Positions 8,490 through 17,561 of a stretch of 64,000 nt of DNA are shown here, piece after piece; the stretch's first letter is position 1; every line of letters begins with the position of its first letter. The notes beneath the pieces were generated by a model, which was not told the DNA's origin, did not search any database, and saw nothing but the letters and a program-made list of their open reading frames with translations. The stretch comes from Pseudooctadecabacter jejudonensis (GTDB taxonomy: Bacteria; Pseudomonadota; Alphaproteobacteria; Rhodobacterales; Rhodobacteraceae). A program made the translations under genes and the position numbers. The stretch is from contig NZ_FWFT01000004.1 of NCBI RefSeq assembly GCF_900172275.1, positions 1 through 64,000 of the forward strand, given 5' to 3'.

Positions 8490-9455
8490 ATGAAGCACCT
8501 GATGATGACAACCACCGCCCTGATGGTCACGGCCACCGCAGCCTTGATCATGACGGGCTCCGAGGCCGAGGCCGAGGCCGAGGCCACCGTGCAAAGCTGT
8601 GACCGCACCGTCACCTTCGACACCCCGCCCGAGCGCGCGATTTCCAATGACGTGAACCTGACGGAAATGATGCTGGTGCTGGGCCTGACCGACCGCATGG
8701 TGGGCTACACCGGCATTTCCGGCTGGAACAAGCTGGATGCCGAAATGACCGAAGGCGTGGCGGAACTGCCTGAGCTGTCGGCGCAGTATCCCTCAAAAGA
8801 GGTCATCGTGGGCGCAGATGCCGATTTCTTCTTTGCCGGCTGGAACTACGGCATGAAAGTGGGCGGCGAAGTCACGCCAGAGACGTTGGCGCCGTTCGGC
8901 ATCAAAGTGTATGAGCTGACGGAATCCTGCACCCACATCATGGACACCGATAAAGCCAGCATCGACATGATGTATGCCGACCTGATGAACCTTGGCACCA
9001 TCTTCGGGGTCGAAGACCGCGCCGCAGAGGTTGTTGACGGCTACCGCGCAGACCTTGCCGCGTTTACAGACGGCCTCGACACGGGTGAGCCACTGCGTGT
9101 GTTCGTCTATGACAGCGGCGAAGACACGCCCTTTACCGCAGGCCGCTACGCCATGCCCACCGCGCTTATTGAGGCTGCGGGCGGGGTGAACATCATGGAT
9201 GATTTTGAGAAAAGCTGGGCAACGGTCACATGGGAAGAGGTCGTCGAGCGCAACCCGGAGGTCATCGTCATCGTCAATTACGGCGATGTCACCGCGGAAC
9301 AAAAGCGGGCGTTCATGATGTCCAACCCCGCCTTTGCCGATCTGGACGCCGTGCGCAACGACCGCTTTGTGACGCTTGAGTATGTCGAGGCCACCCCCGG
9401 TCCGCGCAACATCGAGGCCGTCAAAACCCTCGCCAATGCGTTCTGGTCGAACTGA
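8490..9455 (+). CDS. Periplasmic substrate-binding protein of the FecB/BtuF class
   Basis: The 321-residue product starts with a signal peptide (residues 1 to about 24), followed by an unusual Glu-Ala tract (EA)4 at residues 25-32. The mature domain opens with CDRTVTFDTPPERAISNDVNLTEM-like sequence, as in class III binding proteins for siderophores, haem and cobalamin, and continues through two lobes (for example ALIEAAGGVNIMDDF and NPEVIVI). It should deliver ligand to the permease encoded 3 bp downstream. It is likely controlled with the rest of the operon by the cobalamin riboswitch. Ligand identity is inferred from regulation only. Confidence 0.88.
   Translation: MKHLMMTTTALMVTATAALIMTGSEAEAEAEATVQSCDRTVTFDTPPERAISNDVNLTEMMLVLGLTDRMVGYTGISGWNKLDAEMTEGVAELPELSAQYPSKEVIVGADADFFFAGWNYGMKVGGEVTPETLAPFGIKVYELTESCTHIMDTDKASIDMMYADLMNLGTIFGVEDRAAEVVDGYRADLAAFTDGLDTGEPLRVFVYDSGEDTPFTAGRYAMPTALIEAAGGVNIMDDFEKSWATVTWEEVVERNPEVIVIVNYGDVTAEQKRAFMMSNPAFADLDAVRNDRFVTLEYVEATPGPRNIEAVKTLANAFWSN
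8562..8585 (+). repeat. Four tandem GAGGCC hexamers encoding (Glu-Ala)4
   Basis: There are four perfect copies in frame within the binding-protein gene, at the junction of signal peptide and mature protein. A change in copy number would keep the frame and alter only linker length. Confidence 0.85.
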
Positions 9456-9458
9456 TCC

Positions 9459-10517
9459 ATGACCAGAGCCACCCACATCCCCACCGCCCCGCGCCGGACC
9501 GGCCGGACCCCGGCCCTGTGGCTGGGCAGCGTTGTGGTGTTGGTGGCCTCGTTGTCGTGTGCAATTTCCGTGGGCGCTGTCGGGGTGCCTATGGGAACCG
9601 TCTGGGGCGTGATCCTCAACAAACTCTCGCCCGATCTGATTGAAGCAACATGGCGCCCCACGCGTGAGGCCATCGTCTGGGACATTCGGTTCCCGCGCGC
9701 CTTGTTGGCCATGATGGTGGGGGCCGGGCTGGCAATGGTGGGCGCAAGCCTGCAGGCCGTCACCCGCAACCCGCTGTCGGACCCGCATTTGCTGGGCATC
9801 TCATCCGGCGGGGCGTTCGGGGCCATTCTGGCTCTGCTGCACACGGGGCTGTTTTTGGGCCTGCTGACAGTGCCCCTGATGGCGTTTTTGGGCGCGCTTT
9901 TGGCCACGGCCATCGTGCTTGGCGTGTCGCGCTTTGCCGATGCGACCAGTGCGGACCGGCTGGTGCTGGCCGGTGTGGCTGTGTCGTTCATCATCATGGC
10001 GGCCGCCAACGTGTTAATTTTTCTGGCCGATCCACGGGCCACCCATACGGTGGTGTTCTGGATGCTGGGGGGGCTTGGCCTCGCCCAGTGGTCGCAACTG
10101 ATCTATCCATTGGTCATTCTTGTGGGCTGTGCCGCGTGGCTGATGCTGCGCGCGCGCGATCTCAATGCGATGACGGTGGGCGACGAGACGGCCTCGACCC
10201 TCGGGATCCCTGTGGCGCGGTTTCGTCTGTCTGTGTTCATTGCAGGGGCGCTGATCACCGGTGTGATGGTCGCCTTTTCGGGGATCATCGGCTTTGTCGG
10301 CCTGATGGTGCCCCATGTGGCGCGGATGATCGTGGGCGGGGATTACACGCGCGTTCTGCCGTTTTCTGCCCTGCTGGGGGCGGTGTTTCTGCTTTGGGCG
10401 GATATTGCCGCACGCACCGTCATGGCCCCTGAAGATATGCCCATCGGCATCATCACCGGCCTGATTGGCGGGGTGTTCTTTGTCTGGCTGTTGCGGCGCA
10501 AACCGGCGTTGGCCTGA
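9459..10517 (+). CDS. FecCD/BtuC-type ABC transporter permease
   Basis: This 352-residue, highly hydrophobic protein has about ten predicted helices and conserved FecCD features: RFPRALLAMMVGAGLAMVGA, QAVTRNPLSDPHLLGISSGGAFGA and the GFVGLMVPHVARM coupling region. It forms the membrane channel of the importer with the ATPase at 7698 and the binding protein at 8490, and is the last gene of the riboswitch-controlled operon. Length and motifs are normal. The C-terminus PEDMPIGIITGLIGGVFFVWLL is typical of the family. Confidence 0.93.
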   Translation: MTRATHIPTAPRRTGRTPALWLGSVVVLVASLSCAISVGAVGVPMGTVWGVILNKLSPDLIEATWRPTREAIVWDIRFPRALLAMMVGAGLAMVGASLQAVTRNPLSDPHLLGISSGGAFGAILALLHTGLFLGLLTVPLMAFLGALLATAIVLGVSRFADATSADRLVLAGVAVSFIIMAAANVLIFLADPRATHTVVFWMLGGLGLAQWSQLIYPLVILVGCAAWLMLRARDLNAMTVGDETASTLGIPVARFRLSVFIAGALITGVMVAFSGIIGFVGLMVPHVARMIVGGDYTRVLPFSALLGAVFLLWADIAARTVMAPEDMPIGIITGLIGGVFFVWLLRRKPALA

Positions 10518-10565
10518 CGCAGACGCCGGTTTTCCTTGCGCCAGCGAATGGGGTACAAGACGGAT

Positions 10566-12197
10566 ATGAAAATTCTATACATCATGTTCGACCAGCTGCG
10601 GTTTGACTACCTCAGCTGTGCGGGTCACCCCACGATGCACACCCCCAACATCGATCGCATCGCGGCCAAGGGCGTGCGGTTTACCAACGCCTACACCCAA
10701 TCGCCCGTCTGCGGTGCCGCACGGATGAGCGCCTATACGGGCCGCTATGTCAGCAGCCACGGCGCGCAATGGAACGGCTACCCCTTGCGTGTGGGTGAGG
10801 TGACCTTGGGCGATCATCTGCGCGACGCTGGCGTGGGCTGCTGGCTGATCGGCAAGACCCACATGAAAGCAGACGCCGCAGGCATGGCGCGGCTTGGTCT
10901 GGCCCCAGACAGTGTGATCGGCGCGCGGCAGGCTGAATGCGGTTTTGACGTGTGGTGCCGCGACGACGGGCTGTGGGCCGAAGGCCCGGACGGACGCTAT
11001 GACCAAAAGCGCAGCCCGTATAACGAATACCTCAAATCCAAGGGCTACGGCGGCAACAACCCTTGGGCCGACTTCGCCAACGCCGCAACAGACGGCGATG
11101 ACGTGGCCAGCGGATGGTTTATGAAAAACGCCAATCAGCCTGCCAACATCGATGAGCCCGACAGCGAGACACCGTGGCTGACCACCGAGGCAATCAAGTT
11201 TATGGAGGCCACGGACGGCCCCTATTGCGTCCACATCAGCTACATCAAACCCCATTGGCCCTACATCGTGCCCGCGCCCTATCACGACATGTACGGGCCG
11301 GGCGACATCCTGCCCCCCGTGCGCGACCCGTCCGAATTGGACGACCCGCACCCGGTCTACGCCGCCTTCACCCAAGGCCGCGTGGGGCAGACCTTTTCCA
11401 AAGATCACGTGCGCGACACCGTGATCCCTGCCTACATGGGCCTGATCAAGCAATGCGATGACCAGATGGGGCGGCTGTTGGACTACCTTGACCAATCGGG
11501 GCAAGCAGACGACACCATGATCATCCTGACGTCGGATCATGGGGATTATCTGGGCGATCACTGGATGGGCGAAAAGGATCTGTTCCATGCGCCTTCGGTC
11601 AAAGTGCCGCTGATCATCTACGATCCCCGCACGTCCGCCGATGCCACACGCGGCACCACCTGCGATGCGCTGGTCGAGGCGATTGATGTGACAGCCACCA
11701 TCATCGACGCCTCTGGCCAGACTGTGCCCCACCACGTCGTCGAGGGGCGCAGCCTGATGGACTATGTCGAAGGCCGCACGCCAAAGGCCCCGCGCGATTA
11801 TGTGATCAGCGAATACGACTATTCCAGCCATCCGGTGGGCGCCCGTCTGGGCCTTGCCCCCAAGGATGCACGGCTTTTCATGGTGGCCACCCAGGATTGG
11901 AAGCTGGTGCACTGCGAAGGCGGCCTGCCGCCCATGCTCTATGATCTGCGCAATGATCCCGATGAGTTGCGCGATCTGGGCCGCGATCCCGCCTATGCCG
12001 ACGTGCGCGCGCAGATGTATGAACACTTGCACGCGTGGGGCCTGCGGATGTCCCAACGGGTGACCCTGTCGGATGACGACATCGCCGCCAAACAGGCAGG
12101 CCGCAAAACCGGCGTGATGATCGGTGTGTTTGAGGAGGACGACGTGCCCGCCGACGAAACCGTCTGCTATCGCGTCAAGACGCCGCCAAGATCCTAA
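10566..12197 (+). CDS. Sulfatase / phosphonate monoester hydrolase-like alkaline phosphatase superfamily enzyme
   Basis: From ATG 10566 the 543-residue product begins MKILYIMFDQLRFDYLSC, with the metal-binding Asp of the sulfatase family. The modification motif is CGAAR (Cys49 to Arg53), where Cys would be converted to formylglycine; Ala replaces the more common Pro. A second metal site lies in LTSDHGDYLGDH near residue 330. Overall it resembles phosphonate/phosphate monoester hydrolases and relaxed-specificity sulfatases. No signal peptide is seen, so it is probably cytoplasmic. No sulfatase-maturating enzyme is nearby. It ends 10 bp before the convergent hemN. The natural substrate cannot be named from sequence. 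Confidence 0.82.
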   Translation: MKILYIMFDQLRFDYLSCAGHPTMHTPNIDRIAAKGVRFTNAYTQSPVCGAARMSAYTGRYVSSHGAQWNGYPLRVGEVTLGDHLRDAGVGCWLIGKTHMKADAAGMARLGLAPDSVIGARQAECGFDVWCRDDGLWAEGPDGRYDQKRSPYNEYLKSKGYGGNNPWADFANAATDGDDVASGWFMKNANQPANIDEPDSETPWLTTEAIKFMEATDGPYCVHISYIKPHWPYIVPAPYHDMYGPGDILPPVRDPSELDDPHPVYAAFTQGRVGQTFSKDHVRDTVIPAYMGLIKQCDDQMGRLLDYLDQSGQADDTMIILTSDHGDYLGDHWMGEKDLFHAPSVKVPLIIYDPRTSADATRGTTCDALVEAIDVTATIIDASGQTVPHHVVEGRSLMDYVEGRTPKAPRDYVISEYDYSSHPVGARLGLAPKDARLFMVATQDWKLVHCEGGLPPMLYDLRNDPDELRDLGRDPAYADVRAQMYEHLHAWGLRMSQRVTLSDDDIAAKQAGRKTGVMIGVFEEDDVPADETVCYRVKTPPRS

Positions 12198-12206
12198 GCA
12201 GACCTG

Positions 12207-13553
12207 TCACACCGCCAGGGAATGCACAAACGCGCCCTGCGCCGTGCAATCCATCTGCGCGGCAATCAACCGTGTCAGCGGGCGCATGTCATCATTTAAA
12301 TGCAGCACGTCGCCATCGTAGGCCACGGCCCCTGCAAACAGTGTCATCAGGCGCCCAATGATCTGAACCAGATCTTCGCCGTGGTCGGGGAAATCTGTCA
12401 GAACCCGTGCAACACTGACCCGCCCGTCACACATGATCATGTCGATCAGGCGCGCCACAAAACGGTCGTGGTCTGACAAAACCAACCCTTTATGGGCGGC
12501 CAACCCACCCTGTTCCACCCGCTGCACATAGGCGGACGTCGACACGGCATTCTGCGCATACCCTTGCGGGAACTTTGAAATGGCCGAGGCCCCAAAGCCA
12601 ATCAACGTGTCACACGGATCATCCGTATAGCCCTGAAAATTCCGCTGCATCCGCCCTGATGCGGCCGCTTTGGCCAAACTGTCGTGGGGCAGGGCAAAGT
12701 GGTCGATGCCCAGCGGCAGATAGCCCAGCGCCTCCAGGCGGTCTTTGGCAATCTGCGACATCTCAAACCGAGCCTCGGCGCTCGGCAGCGCCTCACCGGG
12801 GATCATGGTTTGACGTTTGGACACATGGGGCACATGGGCATAGCCATAAAGCGCCAGCCGGTCAGGCCGCAATGATGCCACCTGATCAATCGTCCGCGTC
12901 AGGCTCTCTGCGGTCTGAAACGGCAAACCATAGAGAAAATCAATATTGAGGCTCTGAACGCCCCCCGTCCGCAACTGGGCCACGACATCCTGCGTGACCT
13001 CAAAACCTTGTTCGCGGCCAATGGCCTTTTGCACGCGGTCGTCGAAATCCTGCACGCCGATACTGGCGCGGTCCATGCCGTAGCGGGCCAGACAGTCCAG
13101 CGTGGCCGGTGCGGCCTCGGTCGGGTCAATTTCAACCGAGAATTCGTAATCCTCTGCACGGCCAAAGTGGCCCGTGATGCTGTCGAGCAGCGTGGCCATC
13201 ATCTCCGCGCTCAGCAACGTGGGCGTGCCCCCACCCAGATGCAGGCGAGACGCGGCGACCCCACGCGGCAGCACCCGTGCGGTTGCCTCAATCTCGGACA
13301 TCAGGGTTTTGACGTACCCCGCAACGGGGCTGAGCGTCTTCGTGCCTTGGGTGCGGCAGGCGCAAAACCAGCACAGCCTGCGGCAAAACGGAATATGGGC
13401 ATAGAGAGACACAGGCGCATCGCCGCGCACCTCCCCCAGCCAGCCGCGCTGCCTGCGCGCGCCCACGTCCGCCTCAAAGCGGTTGGCGGGGGGATAACTG
13501 GTATAGCGCGGGACCTTCGCGTCAAAAAGTCCAAGGCTGCGAAAAAGGTTCAT
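12207..13553 (-). CDS. hemN: Oxygen-independent coproporphyrinogen III oxidase
   Basis: The 448-residue product starts MNLFRSLGLFDAK and has the HemN opening VPRYTSYPPANRFE. The radical-SAM motif CRRLCWFCAC (CX3CX2CXC) falls near residue 60, and GGGTPTLL and the HemN C-terminal domain follow. It oxidatively decarboxylates coproporphyrinogen III without oxygen, supplying haem for the cbb3 oxidase under low oxygen. It is divergent from fnrL and shares with it a perfect FNR box at 13598-13611, about 45 bp upstream of this start. A start three codons earlier (13562) is possible. Context and motif agree on HemN rather than HemW. Confidence 0.93.
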   Translation of the reverse strand: MNLFRSLGLFDAKVPRYTSYPPANRFEADVGARRQRGWLGEVRGDAPVSLYAHIPFCRRLCWFCACRTQGTKTLSPVAGYVKTLMSEIEATARVLPRGVAASRLHLGGGTPTLLSAEMMATLLDSITGHFGRAEDYEFSVEIDPTEAAPATLDCLARYGMDRASIGVQDFDDRVQKAIGREQGFEVTQDVVAQLRTGGVQSLNIDFLYGLPFQTAESLTRTIDQVASLRPDRLALYGYAHVPHVSKRQTMIPGEALPSAEARFEMSQIAKDRLEALGYLPLGIDHFALPHDSLAKAAASGRMQRNFQGYTDDPCDTLIGFGASAISKFPQGYAQNAVSTSAYVQRVEQGGLAAHKGLVLSDHDRFVARLIDMIMCDGRVSVARVLTDFPDHGEDLVQIIGRLMTLFAGAVAYDGDVLHLNDDMRPLTRLIAAQMDCTAQGAFVHSLAV

Positions 13554-13597
13554 ATGTCTCATGACATCGTGTTAGCGTGGACGCAGCCACAGGAACC

Positions 13598-13611
13598 TTG
13601 ATGTAGATCAA
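13598..13611. promoter_or_regulatory. Perfect FNR/FnrL box between hemN and fnrL
   Basis: TTGATGTAGATCAA matches the consensus TTGAT-N4-ATCAA exactly. It lies 45 bp upstream of hemN and only 5 bp upstream of the fnrL ATG, so it can activate hemN and may repress or autoregulate fnrL. Confidence 0.9.
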
Positions 13612-13616
13612 CCCAG

Positions 13617-14345
13617 ATGACTTTTGTTTTCAACGAACGCGATGGCTGCGGTAAATGTCCTATCCGGCACCGTGCCATCTGTGCGCGCTGCGACGCAGAT
13701 GAACTGGTCCGGCTTGAGGGCCTGAAGTCCTACAAAACCATCGAAGCAGGCCAGACGATCATCTGGCGGGGCGATGACCTGTCGCACTTTTCCTCCCTTG
13801 TCAGCGGGATCGCATCGTTGTCACGGACTCTGGAAGATGGGCGCACGCAGATGGTGGGCCTGCTGCTGCCGTCTGATTTTATCGGGCGGCCGGGGCGGGA
13901 CGTGGTGGAATTTGACGTGACTGCCGTCACGGACGTCACGTTGTGCCGGTTTGATCGCAAACCTTTTGAACAGCTGGTCGATGAAATCCCCCATGTCTCC
14001 CAACGGATGATGGAAATGGCATTGGATGAACTGGACGCCGCCCGCGACTGGATGGTCCTGCTGGGCCGCAAAACCGCGCGCGAAAAGATCGCGACCTTTC
14101 TTGAGATGATCGTGCGCCGCGATCAGACGCCTGTGCACTCAGGCGGCCAGCATGTCCTTCCCCTGACCCGCGAAGAGATCGCGAATTTTCTGGGCCTGAC
14201 ACTGGAAACAGTCAGCCGCCAGCTGTCGGTGATGAAAAAAGACGGCATCGTCGCGTTTTCAGATCGACGTCATTTCGCCATCACCGATCTGGAGGCCTTG
14301 CATGCGGCCACAGGCGATGATGCCGACGGCGGCATGATCATCTGA
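13617..14345 (+). CDS. fnrL: Crp/Fnr-family oxygen-sensing regulator FnrL
   Basis: This 242-residue regulator has the N-terminal cluster CGKCPIRHRAICARC (Cys 11, 14, 22, 25) and a central Cys in VTLCRFDRKPF. Together these can hold the oxygen-labile [4Fe-4S] cluster. A cyclic-nucleotide-type fold, a dimer helix and a C-terminal helix-turn-helix with ETVSRQLS, the FNR recognition helix, follow. Without oxygen it should dimerise and bind FNR boxes such as those found here before hemN, usp, ccoN and ccoG. The start is fixed by the need for the Cys cluster. No ribosome-binding site is visible because an FNR box occupies that position. Confidence 0.93.
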   Translation: MTFVFNERDGCGKCPIRHRAICARCDADELVRLEGLKSYKTIEAGQTIIWRGDDLSHFSSLVSGIASLSRTLEDGRTQMVGLLLPSDFIGRPGRDVVEFDVTAVTDVTLCRFDRKPFEQLVDEIPHVSQRMMEMALDELDAARDWMVLLGRKTAREKIATFLEMIVRRDQTPVHSGGQHVLPLTREEIANFLGLTLETVSRQLSVMKKDGIVAFSDRRHFAITDLEALHAATGDDADGGMII

Positions 14346-14355
14346 TCCAGATCAA
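14342..14355 (+). promoter_or_regulatory. FNR box upstream of the universal stress protein gene
   Basis: CTGATCCAGATCAA differs from the consensus by one base in the left half-site. It overlaps the fnrL stop codon and lies about 53 bp before the usp start. Confidence 0.75.
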
Positions 14356-14407
14356 GGACGCGTCACCGCAATAGGCGCAGTCTTCTTTCACAGCGAAAGG
14401 AGACGCC

Positions 14408-14815
14408 ATGTACAACCACATTCTGATCCCTGTCGATCTAGGCGCGCAAACGGATTACGCGCAGGCCGCCACGGTTGCGCGCGCGCTTTTGGCGCCCAAA
14501 GGTCGGCTGACCTTGCTGCATGTGATCGAACCGATCCCGATCTATGCGCAAAGCTACATCGTGCCCGATTTTGAAACTTCGACCCGCGACGCTGCGCGGA
14601 CGGCCATGAACGATCTGGCCCAGTCACTGGGCGTTCAGAACACGGCCATCGTCATCGGGTCAGCGGGCCGATCGATTGTCACCTGGGCGCAGGAAAATGA
14701 CGCCGATTGCATCGTCATCGCCTCGCACACACCGGGGCTAAGCAACATCGTCATGGGCTCAACCGCGACATGGATCGTCAAGCACAGCCCCACCGCCCTG
14801 CACGTTTTGCGCTGA
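14408..14815 (+). CDS. Universal stress protein (UspA family)
   Basis: This 135-residue protein has the Usp fold signatures: ILIPVDL at the N-terminus, LLHVIEPI, and the ATP-binding loop region IASHTPGLSNIVMGSTATWIVKHSP near the C-terminus, a GxxG-type nucleotide loop. It is preceded by an AAGGAG ribosome-binding site and an FNR box at 14342-14355, so it should be induced at low oxygen. Its position between fnrL and the cbb3 operon is common in Rhodobacteraceae. The precise client or signal is unknown. Confidence 0.88.
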   Translation: MYNHILIPVDLGAQTDYAQAATVARALLAPKGRLTLLHVIEPIPIYAQSYIVPDFETSTRDAARTAMNDLAQSLGVQNTAIVIGSAGRSIVTWAQENDADCIVIASHTPGLSNIVMGSTATWIVKHSPTALHVLR

Positions 14816-14826
14816 TCCGCGCCTTC

Positions 14827-14840
14827 TTGACATAGATCAA
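14827..14840 (+). promoter_or_regulatory. FNR box upstream of ccoN
   Basis: TTGACATAGATCAA (one deviation in the left half-site) lies 83 bp before the ccoN start and is well placed to activate the ccoNOQP promoter. Confidence 0.85.
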
Positions 14841-14922
14841 AGCCGCCCCAAGCGGCCCCGTGTAGCACAAACCCAAGACAACAGCCTGCCGCCCCATCTG
14901 CGGCCCAAATCGGGGGACCCCC

Positions 14923-16572
14923 ATGTCAGCATTGAAACTCACTTTACTAGGCATCGTGATCTTGATCTCCGCCTATGCCGCCGATCAGGGGCGCGACCTT
15001 GCGTTCAGGGTGCATGGCTTTTTGATCCTGCTGGTGTCTGCGGGGCTCTTTCTTTGGACCTTGCGCAAAACTGATACGCCACGGCCCGCCGTGGCGATGG
15101 GCGACTACCAAGACGATGTGGTCCGCGCAGGCGTTCTGGCCACGGCGTTCTGGGGCATCGCGGGGCTGCTGGTGGGCGTGATCATTGCCCTGCAGCTGAC
15201 GTTTCCCGCGTTGAACTTTGATTGGGCGCAACCCTTTGGCAACTTCGGACGTTTGCGTCCGCTGCACACATCCGCGGTGATCTTTGCCTTTGGCGGCAAT
15301 GCGCTGATCGCGTCCTCCATCTATATTGTGCAACGCACCTCGCGGACGCGGCTGTTTGGCGGCAACGCTGTCTGGTTCGTGTTCTGGGGGTATCAGCTGT
15401 TTATCGTGCTGGCCGCCACAGGCTATCTGTTGGGCGCCAACCAATCCAAAGAATACGCCGAGCCCGAATGGTACGTGGACATCTGGCTGACGGTCGTTTG
15501 GGTCGTCTATCTGGTGGTTTTCTTCGGCACGATCCTGCGCCGCAAAGAACGCCACATCTACGTGGCCAACTGGTTCTTTCTGGCCTTCATCATCACCGTC
15601 GCCATGCTGCATGTGGTCAACAATCTGGCGCTTCCTGTCAGCATCTGGGGGTCCAAATCCGTGCAGCTGTTCGGCGGTGTGCAAGACGCGATGACCCAGT
15701 GGTGGTACGGCCACAATGCGGTGGGCTTCTTTCTGACAGCCGGTTTCTTAGGCATGATGTACTACTACGTGCCCAAACAGGCGAACCGCCCCGTCTATTC
15801 CTACAAACTGTCCATCGTGCACTTCTGGGCCCTGATCTTCCTGTACATCTGGGCGGGGCCACACCACCTGCACTACACCGCGCTGCCCGATTGGGCCTCA
15901 ACCCTCGGCATGGTGTTCTCCGTGATCCTGTGGATGCCAAGCTGGGCCGGGATGATGAACGGTCTGATGACGCTGAACGGCGCGTGGGACAAAATTCGCA
16001 CCGATCCGATCATTCGCTTTCTGGTCGCCAGCCTTGCGTTCTACGGCATGTCCACCTTTGAGGGCCCGATGATGTCGATCCGCGCGGTCAACGCGCTCAG
16101 CCACTATACGGACTGGACAGTGGGCCACGTGCACTCTGGCGCGCTTGGCTGGAACGGCATGATCATTTTCGCGATGATCTACTTCCTCACCCCCCGTCTG
16201 TGGAACCGTGGTGCGATGTATTCCACCGCTGCGATGAACTGGCACTTCTGGTGCGCCATGGTGGGCATCGTTATGTACGCCGCCTCCATGTGGGTCAGCG
16301 GCATCATGGAAGGCCTGATGTGGCGTGAGGTCGACGACCAGGGCTTCCTCGTCAATTCCTTCGCCGACACGGTGGATGCCAAATTCCCGATGTATCTGGT
16401 GCGTTCGGTCGGGGGGATCCTCTACCTCGCGGGGGCCGGGATCATGGTCTGGAACATGTGGATGACCATCCGCGGCACTGCCCGCACCACGCAAGCTGTG
16501 GCCCAAATGACCCCGCCCGCCGGCGAAGGGTCGGCCCCTGCGGCCCCCATCCCCGCCACCCCTGCTGAATAA
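14923..16572 (+). CDS. ccoN: cbb3-type cytochrome c oxidase subunit I
   Basis: This 549-residue, multi-helix protein is the catalytic subunit of the high-affinity cbb3 oxidase. His ligands for the low-spin haem, the high-spin haem and CuB are visible in [29 protein letters not shown] (near residue 313) and [11 protein letters not shown] (near residue 399). An extra N-terminal segment of about 75 residues with two hydrophobic stretches precedes the core. The C-terminal tail is Pro/Ala-rich. It reduces oxygen with electrons from cytochrome c and pumps protons in the inner membrane. It is the first gene of ccoNOQP behind an FNR box. Confidence 0.97.
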   Translation: MSALKLTLLGIVILISAYAADQGRDLAFRVHGFLILLVSAGLFLWTLRKTDTPRPAVAMGDYQDDVVRAGVLATAFWGIAGLLVGVIIALQLTFPALNFDWAQPFGNFGRLRPLHTSAVIFAFGGNALIASSIYIVQRTSRTRLFGGNAVWFVFWGYQLFIVLAATGYLLGANQSKEYAEPEWYVDIWLTVVWVVYLVVFFGTILRRKERHIYVANWFFLAFIITVAMLHVVNNLALPVSIWGSKSVQLFGGVQDAMTQWWYGHNAVGFFLTAGFLGMMYYYVPKQANRPVYSYKLSIVHFWALIFLYIWAGPHHLHYTALPDWASTLGMVFSVILWMPSWAGMMNGLMTLNGAWDKIRTDPIIRFLVASLAFYGMSTFEGPMMSIRAVNALSHYTDWTVGHVHSGALGWNGMIIFAMIYFLTPRLWNRGAMYSTAAMNWHFWCAMVGIVMYAASMWVSGIMEGLMWREVDDQGFLVNSFADTVDAKFPMYLVRSVGGILYLAGAGIMVWNMWMTIRGTARTTQAVAQMTPPAGEGSAPAAPIPATPAE

Positions 16573-16583
16573 GGACAAGACCC

Positions 16584-17309
16584 ATGGCATTGATCGACAA
16601 ACACGTCATCCTTGAGAAAAGCCCTACCCTGTTGCTGGCCTTTTCGCTGAGTGTCGTCACCATCGGCGGGATCGTAGAAATCGCGCCCCTGTTCTGGCTG
16701 GAAAACACCATTGAGGAGGTCGAGGGCATGCGCCCCTACTCCCCCCTCGAACTGGCCGGGCGCGACATCTACATCCGCGAAGGCTGCTACGTCTGCCACA
16801 GCCAGATGATCCGCCCCATGCGCGATGAGGTTGAACGCTACGGCCATTATTCACTGGCCGCGGAATCCATGTACGACCATCCGTTCCAGTGGGGCTCAAA
16901 ACGCACAGGGCCCGATCTGGCCCGCGTGGGCGGGCGCTATTCGGACGATTGGCATCTGGCGCATCTGATCGACCCCCAATCGGTGGTCCCCGAAAGCATC
17001 ATGCCCAGCTACGCCTTCCTGATGGAGGCGGAGTTGGAGACAGACTACATCGACGATCTGCTGCGCACCCACCGCAGGGTGGGCGTGCCCTACACCGACG
17101 AACAGATCGCCAGTGCCTCCGCCGATATTCGCGTGCAGGCCGATCCCTTGGGGGATTGGGACGGCGTGGTTGATCGGTATCCCGGGGCCGTGGTGGCCAA
17201 TTTCGACGGCCAGGATGCGCTGACCGAAATGGATGCGCTGATCGCGTACATGCAAATGCTGGGCACCTTGGTCGACTTTTCGACCTTCGTGCCGGACGCC
17301 AGCCGATAG
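16584..17309 (+). CDS. ccoO: cbb3-type cytochrome c oxidase subunit II (mono-haem)
   Basis: This 241-residue protein has one N-terminal membrane anchor followed by a periplasmic c-type haem domain. The CVCHS site is preceded by YIREGCY, and the distal Met lies in SIMPSYAFL, as in CcoO. It passes electrons from CcoP to CcoN. It follows ccoN by 11 bp and precedes ccoQ by 15 bp with a clear GAAAGGA site between. The domain order, the [14 protein letters not shown] segment and the C-terminal Tyr/Met-rich YMQMLG region are standard. Confidence 0.96.
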   Translation: MALIDKHVILEKSPTLLLAFSLSVVTIGGIVEIAPLFWLENTIEEVEGMRPYSPLELAGRDIYIREGCYVCHSQMIRPMRDEVERYGHYSLAAESMYDHPFQWGSKRTGPDLARVGGRYSDDWHLAHLIDPQSVVPESIMPSYAFLMEAELETDYIDDLLRTHRRVGVPYTDEQIASASADIRVQADPLGDWDGVVDRYPGAVVANFDGQDALTEMDALIAYMQMLGTLVDFSTFVPDASR

Positions 17310-17324
17310 AAAGGACCCACCCCC

Positions 17325-17561
17325 ATGGAAACATATACCGTGCTCCGTGAATTTGCCGACAGCTGGTTTCTGATCGCCATGTTCACCTTCTTTCTGGGCT
17401 GTTGTGCCTTCGCGTTCTGGCCGTCCCAACGCCGCGCGCGTGACGCCGCGGCCGCCATCGTGCTGCGCGACGACAGCCCGCCACACGCCACGGGCTGCGC
17501 CAACGCCTGCCCTGATTGCACCTGCAAAACCTTTCTGATGGAGGCTGAGACCAATGGATGA
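17325..17561 (+). CDS. ccoQ: cbb3 oxidase small subunit CcoQ with an extra Cys-rich tail
   Basis: This 78-residue protein begins METYTVLREFADSW and has one transmembrane helix (residues 14-32) followed by a basic cytoplasmic stretch, as in CcoQ/FixQ. CcoQ stabilises the assembled oxidase. Unlike the usual short acidic end, this copy carries a tail with Cys58, Cys62, Cys65 and Cys67 (spacing CX3CX2CXC), which could bind a metal or an Fe-S cluster. Its end overlaps the ccoP start by 8 bp. The family assignment is firm from position and N-terminus; the tail's function is unknown. Confidence 0.85.
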   Translation: METYTVLREFADSWFLIAMFTFFLGCCAFAFWPSQRRARDAAAAIVLRDDSPPHATGCANACPDCTCKTFLMEAETNG

